DNA of 43,769 nucleotides from a virus: the IMG/VR virus record IMGVR_UViG_3300048050_000047, positions 1-43,769 of that record; one strand, written 5' to 3'. The position numbers were made by a program, and so were the translations under genes. Position 1 is the first letter of the stretch; the number at the start of each line of letters is the position of its first letter. Below the pieces are notes generated by a model that saw only the letters and a list, made by a program, of their open reading frames with translations, searched no databases and was not told the DNA's origin. Below, in pieces: positions 36,269-43,769 of the stretch.

Positions 36269-39170
36269 CAGTAGCCAGCACCTCGGTGCTTAAAATGACG
36301 GCGCGGGCAGCCTTATTCCCGGATCCAGGATTCACGGTTTTATCTTTCTCGACGCACGCGGGGTGACGCCGTAGTTTCATCTGGTACTCCTTGGTCCCGA
36401 GGATCTTCTCGAGATAGGGATTCCCCCGGAAGATGCACACCTGTCCCGCCGAATTGACATACAGGCCCCAGAACAAGGCGGTCTTCTTATAGGGGAGGAG
36501 CTCTCCCAGGTTCAGGGAGTCTTCGCCGTCGGAGGAACGATTTTTGATGATGATGAGGATCTTGCCGAGGGTCTCATGCTTCTTGTAGTCGCCATCGATC
36601 TGGACCACCTCAGCGAAGATGCGATTGAGCATGACTTCCGGCTCATCCTCAATGCGCTCGGGGGCCTGGGCGTCATAGAGTTTCGTCAGCCACTCGCGGG
36701 CCTCTGCAGGCTCAGGGAAGCGGTCCTTGAACACGCGCCAGAAGGCGGAGAAGAGCATGGCCTCGAGGAAGGCGTATCGAGTGGAGTTGTGGCCGATCTC
36801 GCCCGCGGGGCCTGATAATTCGGACGCAAAGGAGATTATCTCAGCCAGGTGCGCCCACGTGAAGGCGCGGACGGCTCGGCAGTCGTCGACGCTGAAGGCG
36901 CTCTTAAGGATGGCCTTCTTCTCGGCCCATTCGCTCGCGCTGTCCTGCGGCCGCTGCGTGTTGACGTAGAAAAAACGCTTACGATCGGCCACGTCGCCAA
37001 TGGAGTTGTCGATCGCCAGGAAGATGAACATGCGCCGGAGTTGGAACCTGAGTCCCCCCTGGTTCTGCGTCCCCTTCCAGGCGGGCGGCGTGTCGTCGCT
37101 CGTGGACACGCGCATGATCGAGACGATCTCCTTCACGTTGCGCTTCTTGGTCTCGTCGTCGGAATCTGACTCCTCTACGCCGATGGCGAGCGAATCGAAG
37201 GGGTCATGTTGCCGGACGCCTGCTCCGGATGATTCTGATCCCGTGCAGATATCCGACTGAGTCTCGAGGCGGGCCAGGGGCTTGACGATGAGATCGAAGA
37301 TCGTGGACTTGCCGGATCCTGAATCGCCGGTCAGGAACCCTGCGGGGCGCCACGACAGGGCGCCGCCGAAGGGGGCGAGGACTGCCCAGCCCAAGATGCG
37401 CACGATGTCGGCCTTGGTTTCGAAGCTGAGCAGATCCGCGGCGTGGAGCATCACGGCCCGGGTCTCCGGGCTCGCGGGCGCAGCGTCGATACCGATGGAC
37501 CGAGGCTGACACCTGATGTAGGTATGCGCGGGGTCAGCGCCCCCGGAGAGGACCTGGCCGTCCCAGTACAGGTAGGCGGTACCATCGGGGGTGTCATTCT
37601 TCCAAGCGCCACGACCGCGAAGGGAATCAAGGGAGAAATCTGTATCATCAAGGGTGCGGCGGACGTCGTCGATGGCCGTGTCCCAGTCGACGCCATGTTT
37701 CTGCGGGTAGTGAATCGACCACCAGGAAAGAGGCGCAAGAGTGTTGAGCTTGTCCTTGTTGAGTGTCTCGGGCTGCCAGGCATAGAGGCGGCCAGAGGTC
37801 GATAGGAAATACCCCCTCTTGTCGTCGGCTATTCCGAGGATCCGGAAAGGCGCTTCACCGGAGTCGTTTAGCGGTGGATGTTCGGGTTCCTCGTCGCCGT
37901 CTTGAGGATATTGAAGGCCCTCTGGAGCTCGCCTCTCAGCCCCTCTGGCGGTTTCGTCGTCCTGTCGCTCGATAGCCAGTTCTGGCCCGCTTCGGAGATA
38001 CTCCGCCAACTCATCCGGCGTGCGTACCTGCAACGCCTCGACGATGTCCGCGCCGGCGCCATAGCGCTCGACCGCCTCCTGGAGTGGCGTGCGGATTGTA
38101 ACGCGAGGATCTCCGGTATGTATTTGTATGTTTCCCTCTCGACCATTTCCCCGAAGTAGCCCACTATTCGCTCCTTGCGGGTCACTTTTCTGTATCGCAT
38201 CCAGTTCCTCCTTGATCTTATTCGCCGCTCGGTAGCCTGGCTCGTCGGCGTCCGGATAGATGATGACGGTCCGCCCCTTGAGGGGGGACCAGTCGGCCAT
38301 ACCAGCCTTGGCCGCTCCCCCGGACCACGAGATGTGAACGAATCCAGGGATCACAGCCGCAGCCTGGGCGCACTTGGCGCCCTCGTGGATGACGACAGAA
38401 AGGTCAGGATGGGCGGCGAGCTGGTCGCGCCCGTAGAGCATGACGGGAGCCCCGGCAGATCGGACGCGCTCGCCGTCGTAGAAGTAGGTGATGACGGCTT
38501 TCTTTTTGGCCTTGAGGCCAATGTCGGTTGTCTCGGTAGGCTGATCCGATCCGCCCGTGGCAACTGGGACGGACTCTTCCCACTCAAAGCGGCCGTCGAC
38601 GCCGATTACCTGTTCTACCTCATCCTTGTAGGTCCACACCCTGACGAGTGGGCCTTGCGGCGGGGTTTTCATCCTCGCCGCGATCGCAGTCAGGGCTTCG
38701 GAGGTGTAGAGCTTTTTTGCTCGAGCGACGGGGAGGGGGACAGCGACGGGAGGTTTACGCCCAGCATCTGCATGATCAGCTTGGCCGACCTTGTTCCTGT
38801 CGCCTGAATTGTTGTACTCCCGTCCTTGTTTTTTTGCAGGGTTATTCGTTCGACTTTTCTTGCCATCGGTTTCTCCTACGATATTCAATGTTCGCTGAAT
38901 CTCTTCCAGCTTTTCCGGGAACGTCCTGGCGCCTCCGAGAAACCCCGCCGCCTCGAAGACGTCCCAGGTCCCGCACCCCTTGCTCGTAGCACAGACCGGG
39001 CAGTAGACATTTTCCTCATACACCACGGCGCTCGGATGCTGGTCGCCATGGGCGTGCTTCTCGGGCTGGAAGCAGGGTATGAGGTTGTCGCGCGTTATCT
39101 TGACGCCCTTGGCCACGAGGTAGTCCCTGAGACGTGCCCGCAGGGCGGATTTGTCGGATTCACTCAGCAT
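36252..39170 (-). CDS. Replicative primase-helicase (zinc, TOPRIM and P-loop domains)
   Basis: The 972-residue protein has a DnaG-like zinc finger (Cys33, His39/His41, Cys57, Cys60), then a TOPRIM-like core with Glu263 (VVIHEGAKCAQAAA) and Asp306/Asp308 (IIYPDAD). A long linker precedes a helicase module with GDSGSGKST (615-623) and Glu666/Glu667 in AIGVEESDSD. These are the parts of a phage primase-helicase that primes and unwinds the replication fork. ATG 39170 has GGAG upstream. It is the largest early gene and shares its last bases with the next gene. Which of the acidic residues is catalytic is inferred. Confidence 0.85.
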   Translation of the reverse strand: MLSESDKSALRARLRDYLVAKGVKITRDNLIPCFQPEKHAHGDQHPSAVVYEENVYCPVCATSKGCGTWDVFEAAGFLGGARTFPEKLEEIQRTLNIVGETDGKKSRTNNPAKKQGREYNNSGDRNKVGQADHADAGRKPPVAVPLPVARAKKLYTSEALTAIAARMKTPPQGPLVRVWTYKDEVEQVIGVDGRFEWEESVPVATGGSDQPTETTDIGLKAKKKAVITYFYDGERVRSAGAPVMLYGRDQLAAHPDLSVVIHEGAKCAQAAAVIPGFVHISWSGGAAKAGMADWSPLKGRTVIIYPDADEPGYRAANKIKEELDAIQKSDPQGANSGLLRGNGREGNIQIHTGDPRVTIRTPLQEAVERYGAGADIVEALQVRTPDELAEYLRSGPELAIERQDDETARGAERRAPEGLQYPQDGDEEPEHPPLNDSGEAPFRILGIADDKRGYFLSTSGRLYAWQPETLNKDKLNTLAPLSWWSIHYPQKHGVDWDTAIDDVRRTLDDTDFSLDSLRGRGAWKNDTPDGTAYLYWDGQVLSGGADPAHTYIRCQPRSIGIDAAPASPETRAVMLHAADLLSFETKADIVRILGWAVLAPFGGALSWRPAGFLTGDSGSGKSTIFDLIVKPLARLETQSDICTGSESSGAGVRQHDPFDSLAIGVEESDSDDETKKRNVKEIVSIMRVSTSDDTPPAWKGTQNQGGLRFQLRRMFIFLAIDNSIGDVADRKRFFYVNTQRPQDSASEWAEKKAILKSAFSVDDCRAVRAFTWAHLAEIISFASELSGPAGEIGHNSTRYAFLEAMLFSAFWRVFKDRFPEPAEAREWLTKLYDAQAPERIEDEPEVMLNRIFAEVVQIDGDYKKHETLGKILIIIKNRSSDGEDSLNLGELLPYKKTALFWGLYVNSAGQVCIFRGNPYLEKILGTKEYQMKLRRHPACVEKDKTVNPGSGNKAARAVILSTEVLATDDLPF

Positions 39171-39255
39171 CGGTACTCCGATCGAACGACTGGGCTGCTG
39201 ATAGACTCCCGGGGGAGAGGTTGACCCCCTCCCCTGAAGTCCCTTGCTTCACGGT

Positions 39256-40311
39256 TCAAAAAATGTCGAGGTCACTTGAAGGGGCTACGGACGGGGCAGT
39301 CGCCGGGAAGTCGGCACCCTTCCCCGCCGTCGAGGTCTTACCGGTCTTCACTTCCTGCACGGGCTTCCCTTCCTGTCCGGATACTTCGGACGCTTGAACT
39401 GGCGCAGTCTCCGGATGACTGTCCTGGGCCTCTAGCTCTTTTGCGACATCATCGGCGCTGGTGCCCTTGGGCGGCGGGGCCTGCTCGTCTTCGACGTAGA
39501 ACTCGGCCTCGACCTCAGAGGGGGCGTCTCTGTCCTCGAGGATTCCCGACGCGACGGCCTCGGCCTCGACCTTGGCCATGTCGTAGCCGAGCATCTTGCG
39601 GGACTCGCGCTCCTCGATGGCGAGCTTGCGCAAGCCGTGGATCTCTTCGCCGTCGATGACCAGAGTGCCATAGATGACGTTGCCGTGATCTTCCGTCGTC
39701 TTCTTGACGAGCACGAGCTTCAGGGGCATGCCCTGGAGGATGCCGCCCGTCTGCTGGGAGAAATACTCGAGGGCGCCGAGGATGGACGAGACGCCATTCC
39801 AGGAGTGGGTGCGGTACTTGTACACGCCGCCCAGGTCGCCCGACTCCGGGAGGAAGCAGGAGAGGATTCCGGAGACCTTGCACTTACCGGCCGCGAGGAT
39901 GGGGCAGGTCTCGGGGTCGCAGATAACCTGAGCCAAAGTCTCGCCCTTGACGACGAGCTTCTCGTCTTTCACGGTGATCTCGCCCTTCCTGGTGGCTATC
40001 TCGCCATCGCCAGCACAGAGTTTCTTGCCGCCGGAATAGGCCTGGTACTGTGTGAAAAAGTTCTTGTCGATCGAATCGAAGGGCAGCCGAATCTTGAGCT
40101 CGCGGGGTTCCTTGCCGAGCTTCTCCATGATGGTGCCGTCCTCGATGAGGTTCCCGTCCGGCCCGCGCTCGGTGGTGGTGATGATGAAGTAGTCGAGCTT
40201 CTTGGGGGGCTGAAACTTCACGCCGCCCTTGGAAGTGACCTCCGCTCCCTTCATACCCGTCTTAATCTTCCCGACCTCGGCCAGGGTTTTGTTGAGTCCG
40301 CGCTTGATCAT
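39256..40311 (-). CDS. phiC31 gp3-like family protein (RDF-like, possible annealing partner)
   Basis: The 351-residue protein resembles the family that includes the phiC31 recombination directionality factor gp3: KPPKKLDYFIITT-like start, LKIRLPFDSIDKNFFTQYQAYSGGKKLCAGDGE, CDPETCPILAAGKCKVSGILSCFLP, GGVYKYRTHSWNGVSSILGALEY and TGGILQGMPLKLVL. Its four-Cys element may bind zinc. The C-terminal 100 residues are acidic and Pro/Ala-rich, like the tails of single-strand-binding and annealing proteins. It lies directly downstream of a YqaJ-type exonuclease gene, two genes apart, where annealing proteins are usually found. No serine integrase is in the window, so an RDF role cannot be confirmed. Confidence 0.65.
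   Translation of the reverse strand: MIKRGLNKTLAEVGKIKTGMKGAEVTSKGGVKFQPPKKLDYFIITTTERGPDGNLIEDGTIMEKLGKEPRELKIRLPFDSIDKNFFTQYQAYSGGKKLCAGDGEIATRKGEITVKDEKLVVKGETLAQVICDPETCPILAAGKCKVSGILSCFLPESGDLGGVYKYRTHSWNGVSSILGALEYFSQQTGGILQGMPLKLVLVKKTTEDHGNVIYGTLVIDGEEIHGLRKLAIEERESRKMLGYDMAKVEAEAVASGILEDRDAPSEVEAEFYVEDEQAPPPKGTSADDVAKELEAQDSHPETAPVQASEVSGQEGKPVQEVKTGKTSTAGKGADFPATAPSVAPSSDLDIF
39375..39391. promoter_or_regulatory. GTCCGA-type palindrome inside the gp3-like gene
   Basis: GTCCGGATACTTCGGAC matches the 17-bp operator with one arm change. Its right flank TTCGGACGCTTGAA is identical over 14 bp to that of the 33431 site. It lies in coding sequence, so it may be a distant auxiliary site or coincidence. 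Confidence 0.3.
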
Positions 40312-40312
40312 A

Positions 40313-40540
40313 TTAGTCTTCCTCCACTTCGTCGTCCTCGTCCTCTACGGTACGGACGCGAAGCACGATTTCTGGCACCAAGTCTCCGGGCATGGCCCCC
40401 TTGTCATAGGCGAGAGTAATGGCCGCTTCTCCCGCGTTCGATTCCTGCGCGGTCTCCGCGAGCCGTCTGAGCGTTGCACCCATTTTTTCAGCGTCGAACT
40501 TCGCAGTCTCGACTTTCTCAAACCCTTTCTCGAATAACAT
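40313..40540 (-). CDS. Small acidic hypothetical protein (75 aa)
   Basis: The 75-residue protein begins MLFEKGFEKVETAKFDAEKMGATLRRLAE and ends in an acidic tail (TVEDEDDEVEED). AGGAGG precedes its ATG 40540. It lies between the exonuclease and gp3-like genes, separated from the latter by one base. It could regulate the exonuclease or bind it, by analogy with small acidic partners in recombination modules, but nothing in the sequence shows this. Confidence 0.6.
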   Translation of the reverse strand: MLFEKGFEKVETAKFDAEKMGATLRRLAETAQESNAGEAAITLAYDKGAMPGDLVPEIVLRVRTVEDEDDEVEED

Positions 40541-40552
40541 TATCGTCCTCCT

Positions 40553-41611
40553 TTATCTGAACGTTTTTTCATCGAAACTTCCCAGCTTCTTATTTTTCCC
40601 GTCCACGAAAATCCACTTGTCGGCGCTTTCTTCGTCCTGGGTGGCGATGAGCCCCTTGGCGTGGGTAAGCATCTTGACCTTAAGGGCATCGCGGGACTTT
40701 TTGGCCCAGGACTCCTCATTGCCGATCTGCTTGTGTTCGTCCAGCATTTGCGCGAGCTTCTCGTCCGCGATGATCGTCCCGCAGGGGTTGGGGATCATGC
40801 GCTTGATGTCGGGGTAACTCTTGGCAGGCGGTGGGGTCTCGCCGAGAACGTAGGCCTCCCACCACTCGCGATAGTGTTTGAGCATGAGCTGCTGCAGGTC
40901 GGGGTTCGCCGGGATGCGGTACTGGTGGAAGTAGCCCATCTGCGAGAGCGTGCGGGCCCAGCCGACGGTCGGCACATATTTCTCGCCGATCTTAATGAAC
41001 CACGCGCAGGGAAGGGCGCACCTATCGCGTGAGTCAAGGTCAATAGGGTTGATGTTCTGCTTCTGAAAAACCGTGAGCCCTTCAGCTTCCCAGTTGTCGG
41101 GGGTGTCGGGGAAGACCAGGACTGAGACGATGTTGAGCGGTTTGCGTGTCGCGATCATCTGATGTTGACACTGGATTGATATGTCTCGAGTAACGCGATC
41201 CGTTCCTGGCTCACCCCACTTCGTTCGCCACATGAATTCTGATGTAGTCTTGAACTCATGGATGGGACCCAAGTCATAAATCCCATCAAGGTGGCAGGTT
41301 ACAATTCCTTCTGCGCAGTCTTTACCATCGAAATCAATAGCGAAGGCACGCTCTCGGTCGGTGATTTTCTCGCCCATCGCCTCCTCGGAAAGGATAATCC
41401 CCGCATCTTCAAAGGCCCAACCCCAGCGGATATGAGCAGGAAGCTCGTCATCAGGAGGCCTCACCGGGAGCTTGTATCCATGCTGCTCGTTGTATCCCGG
41501 GTGTCTTTCCTCCATGATGACCTGCCACGTTTCAAGCGACGTCGAGAATGCTGACATCCCCAGTATCGACGCTCCCCGGCTGGCGGAGATCCCGCGAGGG
41601 CTTGAGCCCAT
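40553..41611 (-). CDS. YqaJ-like exonuclease (PD-(D/E)XK)
   Basis: From ATG 41611 the 352-residue protein has the YqaJ/lambda-exo pattern: SRGASILGMSAFSTSLETWQVIMEE, WGWAFEDAGIIL (Glu68), CHLDGIYDLGPIHEFKTTS with Asp109 and Glu119-x-Lys121, and QCQHQMIATRKPLNIVSVLVF. It is a 5'-3' exonuclease that prepares single-stranded ends for phage recombination. The ATG shares a base with the previous stop (TAATG). An upstream in-frame Met at 41764 is inside the previous gene and was rejected. The gp3-like gene two positions downstream may be its annealing partner. Confidence 0.85.
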   Translation of the reverse strand: MGSSPRGISASRGASILGMSAFSTSLETWQVIMEERHPGYNEQHGYKLPVRPPDDELPAHIRWGWAFEDAGIILSEEAMGEKITDRERAFAIDFDGKDCAEGIVTCHLDGIYDLGPIHEFKTTSEFMWRTKWGEPGTDRVTRDISIQCQHQMIATRKPLNIVSVLVFPDTPDNWEAEGLTVFQKQNINPIDLDSRDRCALPCAWFIKIGEKYVPTVGWARTLSQMGYFHQYRIPANPDLQQLMLKHYREWWEAYVLGETPPPAKSYPDIKRMIPNPCGTIIADEKLAQMLDEHKQIGNEESWAKKSRDALKVKMLTHAKGLIATQDEESADKWIFVDGKNKKLGSFDEKTFR

Positions 41612-41913
41612 TACATAACCTCGAGGCGGGCGACCTCGCTCAACTTCTCGAGCTTGGCCTTCTGATCGGCGAGATGGGCCACAATGACGGACCGGGCGAT
41701 CTTGGGCTCGACGTTGTAGAGTTGGTATCCGTCGTGGTCTCGCATGGGCCAGCCAAGCTGGCAATTCCTTGCCGTGCTTCGGATTTCCCCGTGGAAGCCG
41801 ATCGACTCCTTTTCCTTCGCGAGTTCCTCGTCAACCTGGGCGAGCAGCTTCTCCCCGGCTTCAATCTCTCGGTAGACCCGCCCGATTTCATAGACCGTTT
41901 CTTTCGTGATCAA
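41611..41913 (-). CDS. Small helical hypothetical protein (100 aa), TTG start
   Basis: TTG 41913 overlaps the stop of the upstream gene (TTGA), with GGGGAGGT just before it. The product starts ITKETVYEIGRVYREIEAGEKLL after the first residue and is rich in Glu/Lys helices (DEELAKEKESIGFHGE, DQKAKLEKLSEVARLEVM), likely a coiled coil. The only upstream ATG (41976) would extend it into the neighbouring gene. The function is unknown; its place next to the exonuclease suggests a recombination accessory. Confidence 0.6.
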   Translation of the reverse strand: MITKETVYEIGRVYREIEAGEKLLAQVDEELAKEKESIGFHGEIRSTARNCQLGWPMRDHDGYQLYNVEPKIARSVIVAHLADQKAKLEKLSEVARLEVM

Positions 41914-42158
41914 GGCTGTACCTCCCCACCGTCTCCGCTGGCCGGTCGCTGATCGGGATGGGTCTCGTAGTTCCAAGCCTCGATGAAGTATTTCGGCTGC
42001 TTGCCATTTTCCTCGTACTTCTCGTTTTTCTTGAGCGCCACGCCCATTCTGTGGCCAGCAGGGATGTTGATCCCAGTTTCGACGTTGAGCTCGCCGGCGA
42101 GGTATGCATTCCCTTCGCCGTCATGCTTGGGCCATAGGGCTCCTATTCGGATTCCCAT
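41910..42158 (-). CDS. Small conserved hypothetical protein (82 aa)
   Basis: ATG 42158 shares a base with the upstream stop (TGATG). The 82 residues begin MGIRIGALWPKHDGEGNAYLAGELNVETG, followed by GHRMGVALKKNEKYEENGKQPKYFIEAW. The pattern of a short G-x-LW strand, an acidic turn and a long Lys-rich strand recalls small DUF736-type proteins that accompany phage or plasmid recombination genes, but similarity is weak. Its C-terminus is disordered. Confidence 0.5.
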   Translation of the reverse strand: MGIRIGALWPKHDGEGNAYLAGELNVETGINIPAGHRMGVALKKNEKYEENGKQPKYFIEAWNYETHPDQRPASGDGGEVQP

Positions 42159-42337
42159 CAGATCCTCCTGTAGACGTTGAGGCCGATGACGACCTCAACC
42201 GAATCGGTCTTTACGACCTTGTTGCCGTGTGTGCTCGACAGCACCATGGTCTTGCCCGACTTGGACGGCTCGCCTTTAGCCGAGAGGTCCACTTCGATGA
42301 CCATCTTCGTCCCGTTCACCGTGATCTTGGGTTCCAT
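42158..42337 (-). CDS. Small basic protein (59 aa), second early gene
   Basis: ATG 42337 follows AAAGGAGG by five bases. The 59 residues read MEPKITVNGTKMVIEVDLSAK, then KSGKTMVLSSTHGNKVVKTDSVEVVIGLNVYRRI. This is a beta-rich sequence with a Lys/Ser tract. A perfect ribosome site and a coupled downstream gene support it. The function is unknown; size and charge are compatible with a small DNA-binding protein. Confidence 0.6.
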   Translation of the reverse strand: MEPKITVNGTKMVIEVDLSAKGEPSKSGKTMVLSSTHGNKVVKTDSVEVVIGLNVYRRI

Positions 42338-42491
42338 TTAGTCCTCCTTTGGAAAATGGATACATTATTGAAACATCCGGATGTCGGCCGGATTCCTAGT
42401 GTCTTTCCACCGTCACACTCGGGTTGTAACCTGTCGCCTGACTAACCCCTGCCGTGGCGCCGGTTGCCAGGCCAGCAGATGGGGATAGTGT
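42338..42491. other. Intergenic region with a 12-bp palindrome, possible early operator
   Basis: The segment between the zincin gene and the 59-residue gene contains the perfect palindrome ACATCCGGATGT (42373-42384) next to a GCCGGATTC stretch. It is the only sizeable gap in the early operon's proximal part, so it may hold a promoter or operator. No confident -35/-10 pair was found. Confidence 0.4.
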
Positions 42492-43298
42492 TTAGCCCCC
42501 CGATGCTTGTGCTTTTATTTCCAGGTCTTTGAGGTCTCTATCTATCTCTGCCCGACGAGACAGAAGATGTTCGATTGTCTTTGTGATGCGTTCTGATTCC
42601 TGCTTAAGACGGGAAACTACGTCCTGGGGCTCTCTGGCCGAAGCCCGGGCTACGGCGATCTGCTGCGGACTGAGATTCCCTCTCATGCCAGAGATGACAG
42701 CGCCCCGCTCGTCGGAATTCTTGATGGAAGCGATTACCTTTATGTTTTCAGCTCCCAGGTCTTTTGGAAGATCCATAAGGGCAGCAGCCATACATGCCCT
42801 TGCCCAGGGCATCGTCTGTTTGAGGACGCGCATAACGTAGTCGTCGAATCGGGCACCTTTCTGCTTGCAGAGCTTATTTGCCTCAATGAGGGCGAGACCC
42901 ATCTCGCGCATAATCCTGCCTGACTCCGCGATTAGGTCCTGCAGGTTCTTGGTCGTTGATGCGAACGCTGGTTGTCTTGTCGGGTTCTTATAAGCTTCCG
43001 TCTTCTCTGCGATCGTCAGGAGCTCGTGGAAGATTGCCCAGAACTTGTTATTGTGCGCCCTGGCTCCACGGACCCCGCCTTTGTCTGTGCCATGGATGTG
43101 ATGGGCGTACTCATGGAGCGCAGTGAAGAGAAGATCGTTGTCCGATGTGAAGTTTCCATTGTGGATAATGATTTCATGCGTTGCAGGCATATATAGGCCA
43201 TTTATTCGCGAGTTCTTCTTGCCGGAAAAGATGACCGAAAAGTCAACTTTTGCAGGGCGAATCAACTGGAGTACTTCCTTGACGCGATCTTGGTTCAT
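42492..43298 (-). CDS. Zincin-type metallopeptidase (HExxH) with coiled-coil tail
   Basis: AAGGAGG precedes ATG 43298. The 268-residue protein has HEYAHH (HExxH, His62/Glu63/His66) in TALHEYAHHIHGTDKG, the zinc site of a gluzincin- or SprT-like metallopeptidase. A helical middle and a C-terminal coiled coil (SRLKQESERITKTIEHLLSRRAEIDRDLKDLEIKAQA) follow. It is the first gene of the early operon. In phages such proteases sometimes cleave a repressor (ImmA-type) or process host proteins, so an anti-repressor or anti-host role is possible. No helix-turn-helix is present. The third zinc ligand is not obvious. Confidence 0.65.
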   Translation of the reverse strand: MNQDRVKEVLQLIRPAKVDFSVIFSGKKNSRINGLYMPATHEIIIHNGNFTSDNDLLFTALHEYAHHIHGTDKGGVRGARAHNNKFWAIFHELLTIAEKTEAYKNPTRQPAFASTTKNLQDLIAESGRIMREMGLALIEANKLCKQKGARFDDYVMRVLKQTMPWARACMAAALMDLPKDLGAENIKVIASIKNSDERGAVISGMRGNLSPQQIAVARASAREPQDVVSRLKQESERITKTIEHLLSRRAEIDRDLKDLEIKAQASGG

Positions 43299-43354
43299 TT
43301 CTGTGTTCCCTCCTTATCTAAACTTTGGGCAATGCCGGATTCGAAGTTGCCTCT

Positions 43355-43430
43355 TGGAGGGGATGGGACTCGAACCCATTCTCTGAGTACCGTGTTGCGT
43401 CCAACATGCCCCAGCTCCAGCCACCCCCCA
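43355..43430 (-). tRNA. Degenerate tRNA-like element (76 nt)
   Basis: On the minus strand, a T arm (ATGGG, loop TTCGAGT, CCCAT) is followed by CCCCTCC and discriminator A. The 5' end reads TGGGGGGTGG and can pair with the 3' strand through six pairs including one G-T. The length is exactly 76. In place of an anticodon arm there is a hairpin TGTTG/CAACA (43393-43397 and 43402-43406) with only four loop bases (GACG on the minus strand), and the D arm does not fold. It may be a decayed phage tRNA or a tRNA-derived att relic. It differs from the tRNA-Arg at the left end, so it is not the partner att. Confidence 0.45.
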
Positions 43431-43441
43431 TTGTTGAATAA

Positions 43442-43477
43442 CCGGCGCGCCCCAGCCGAAACATGGTGGCGCACCGG
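43442..43477 (-). terminator. Weak stem-loop downstream of the membrane-protein gene
   Basis: CCGGCGCGCC (43442-43451) and GGCGCACCGG (43468-43477) pair over ten bases (one G-T) around a 16-base loop. Minus-strand transcripts leaving the gene at 43512 would then meet TTATT. The T-run is short, so termination is uncertain. Confidence 0.35.
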
Positions 43478-43511
43478 CTTTCCAAATCACTCAGATCATT
43501 TCCCGTTGAGC

Positions 43512-43769
43512 TCAGGCCGTCGCGTCCTGATCCCTGGCAAGGCCGTGCATGCGTTCGCTTGCTTTCTGTATTCGCCGATAGCTGGTTATGAGGGAGAGCC
43601 CTACACCACACGTAAGGCCGGCCAGCGCAGCCAAGAAGGCATATTTCCAGACGGTCTTGATGGCCGAGGTCGTTGAGATTAAAGAGGCGGCCGGGGAGGT
43701 CCGCGCCAGGACGGGCGGACCGGACTCGAAGACGGCGGACTGAACGTTCGGCGCGATCGACGCCTGCGC
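43512..43769 (-). CDS. Membrane protein, C-terminal part (partial)
   Basis: The minus-strand frame is open from the window edge for 85 codons to TGA at 43512-43514. A region rich in Ser/Ala/Pro is followed by a hydrophobic span (YAFLAALAGLTCGVGLSLITSY) and a short basic tail (RRIQKASERMHGLARDQDATA). The gene starts outside the window. Topology suggests a single C-terminal membrane anchor. The function is not known; it could belong to the phage early/lysogeny region or to cargo. Confidence 0.55.
   Translation of the reverse strand, partial: AQASIAPNVQSAVFESGPPVLARTSPAASLISTTSAIKTVWKYAFLAALAGLTCGVGLSLITSYRRIQKASERMHGLARDQDATA

Noticed and set aside
36811-36829. A TTCGGACGC half-site with TGATAA upstream as a further operator
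   Set aside because: Only one arm is present, it is inside the primase-helicase gene and the other arm does not match.
43290-43676. A 128-codon plus-strand frame with GDGTRTHSL near its start
   Set aside because: That peptide is the well-known false translation of a tRNA T arm. The minus strand holds the tRNA-like element and a better membrane-protein frame.

Overview
The window is almost entirely a temperate tailed-phage genome, apparently an integrated prophage in a GC-rich bacterium that is probably diderm. The first 78 bases are the C-terminal end of a host-type ribonuclease HI gene. Directly after it, on the minus strand, lies only the 3' half of a tRNA-Arg(UCU) gene (84-125), cut in the anticodon loop. 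This is what a prophage end in a tRNA gene looks like. No integrase, repressor of known family or second attachment end is visible, so the prophage continues past base 43769. The inner-membrane/coiled-coil lysis genes and a lipobox lipoprotein fit a diderm host; a spirochaete is my guess, but the sequence alone does not prove it.

Layout. 79-1950 is the left control region. It holds att-like repeats, a tandem ribbon-helix-helix regulator (+), two small leftward genes, and about 380 bp of AT-rich non-coding DNA with phased TTACAA boxes, a 45 bp alternating purine-pyrimidine tract and six ATCT units. 1956-28285 is the rightward late region. It contains an unassigned protein, a candidate cos region, terminase subunits, a gpW-like joiner and the lambda-type portal. 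A six-repeat propeller-like protein and a lysis cassette follow, then the S49 protease with internal scaffold, a gpD-like decoration protein, a gpE-like capsid, connector genes and a contractile Mu-like tail. The tail runs from sheath and tube through frameshifted chaperones, tape measure, gpN, a LysM-hub, gp45, gp46, gp47 and gp48 homologues to the fibre and fibre-associated genes. A pair of terminators at 28292-28357 closes it.

28343-29889 (minus) is a moron-like lipoprotein and its small partner. A VRR-NUC nuclease (+) diverges from it. 30362-43298 (minus) is the early replication/recombination operon. It holds a zincin, small proteins, a YqaJ-type exonuclease, a phiC31 gp3-like protein, a primase-helicase, a frameshifted winged-helix gene, a long ParB-like protein, an ASCH-like protein, a split HNH protein, an SF2 helicase and a short ParB-like protein. 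Many of its genes overlap by ATGA-type start/stop junctions. After 43298 come a tRNA-like element and the 3' end of a membrane protein gene.

The genome is mosaic: a lambda-like head and packaging module is joined to a Mu-like contractile tail. Two cis-element families appear to coordinate it. The first is TTATCCTAGGGT, ending 33-34 bp before the start codons of three late genes. The second is a 17-bp palindrome, GTCCGA-N5-TCGGAC, overlapping the promoters of the tail-fibre gene, the nuclease gene and the distal early operon, with a degenerate copy at the start of the ribbon-helix-helix gene. All functional assignments rest on motif recognition and gene order; no database search was run.
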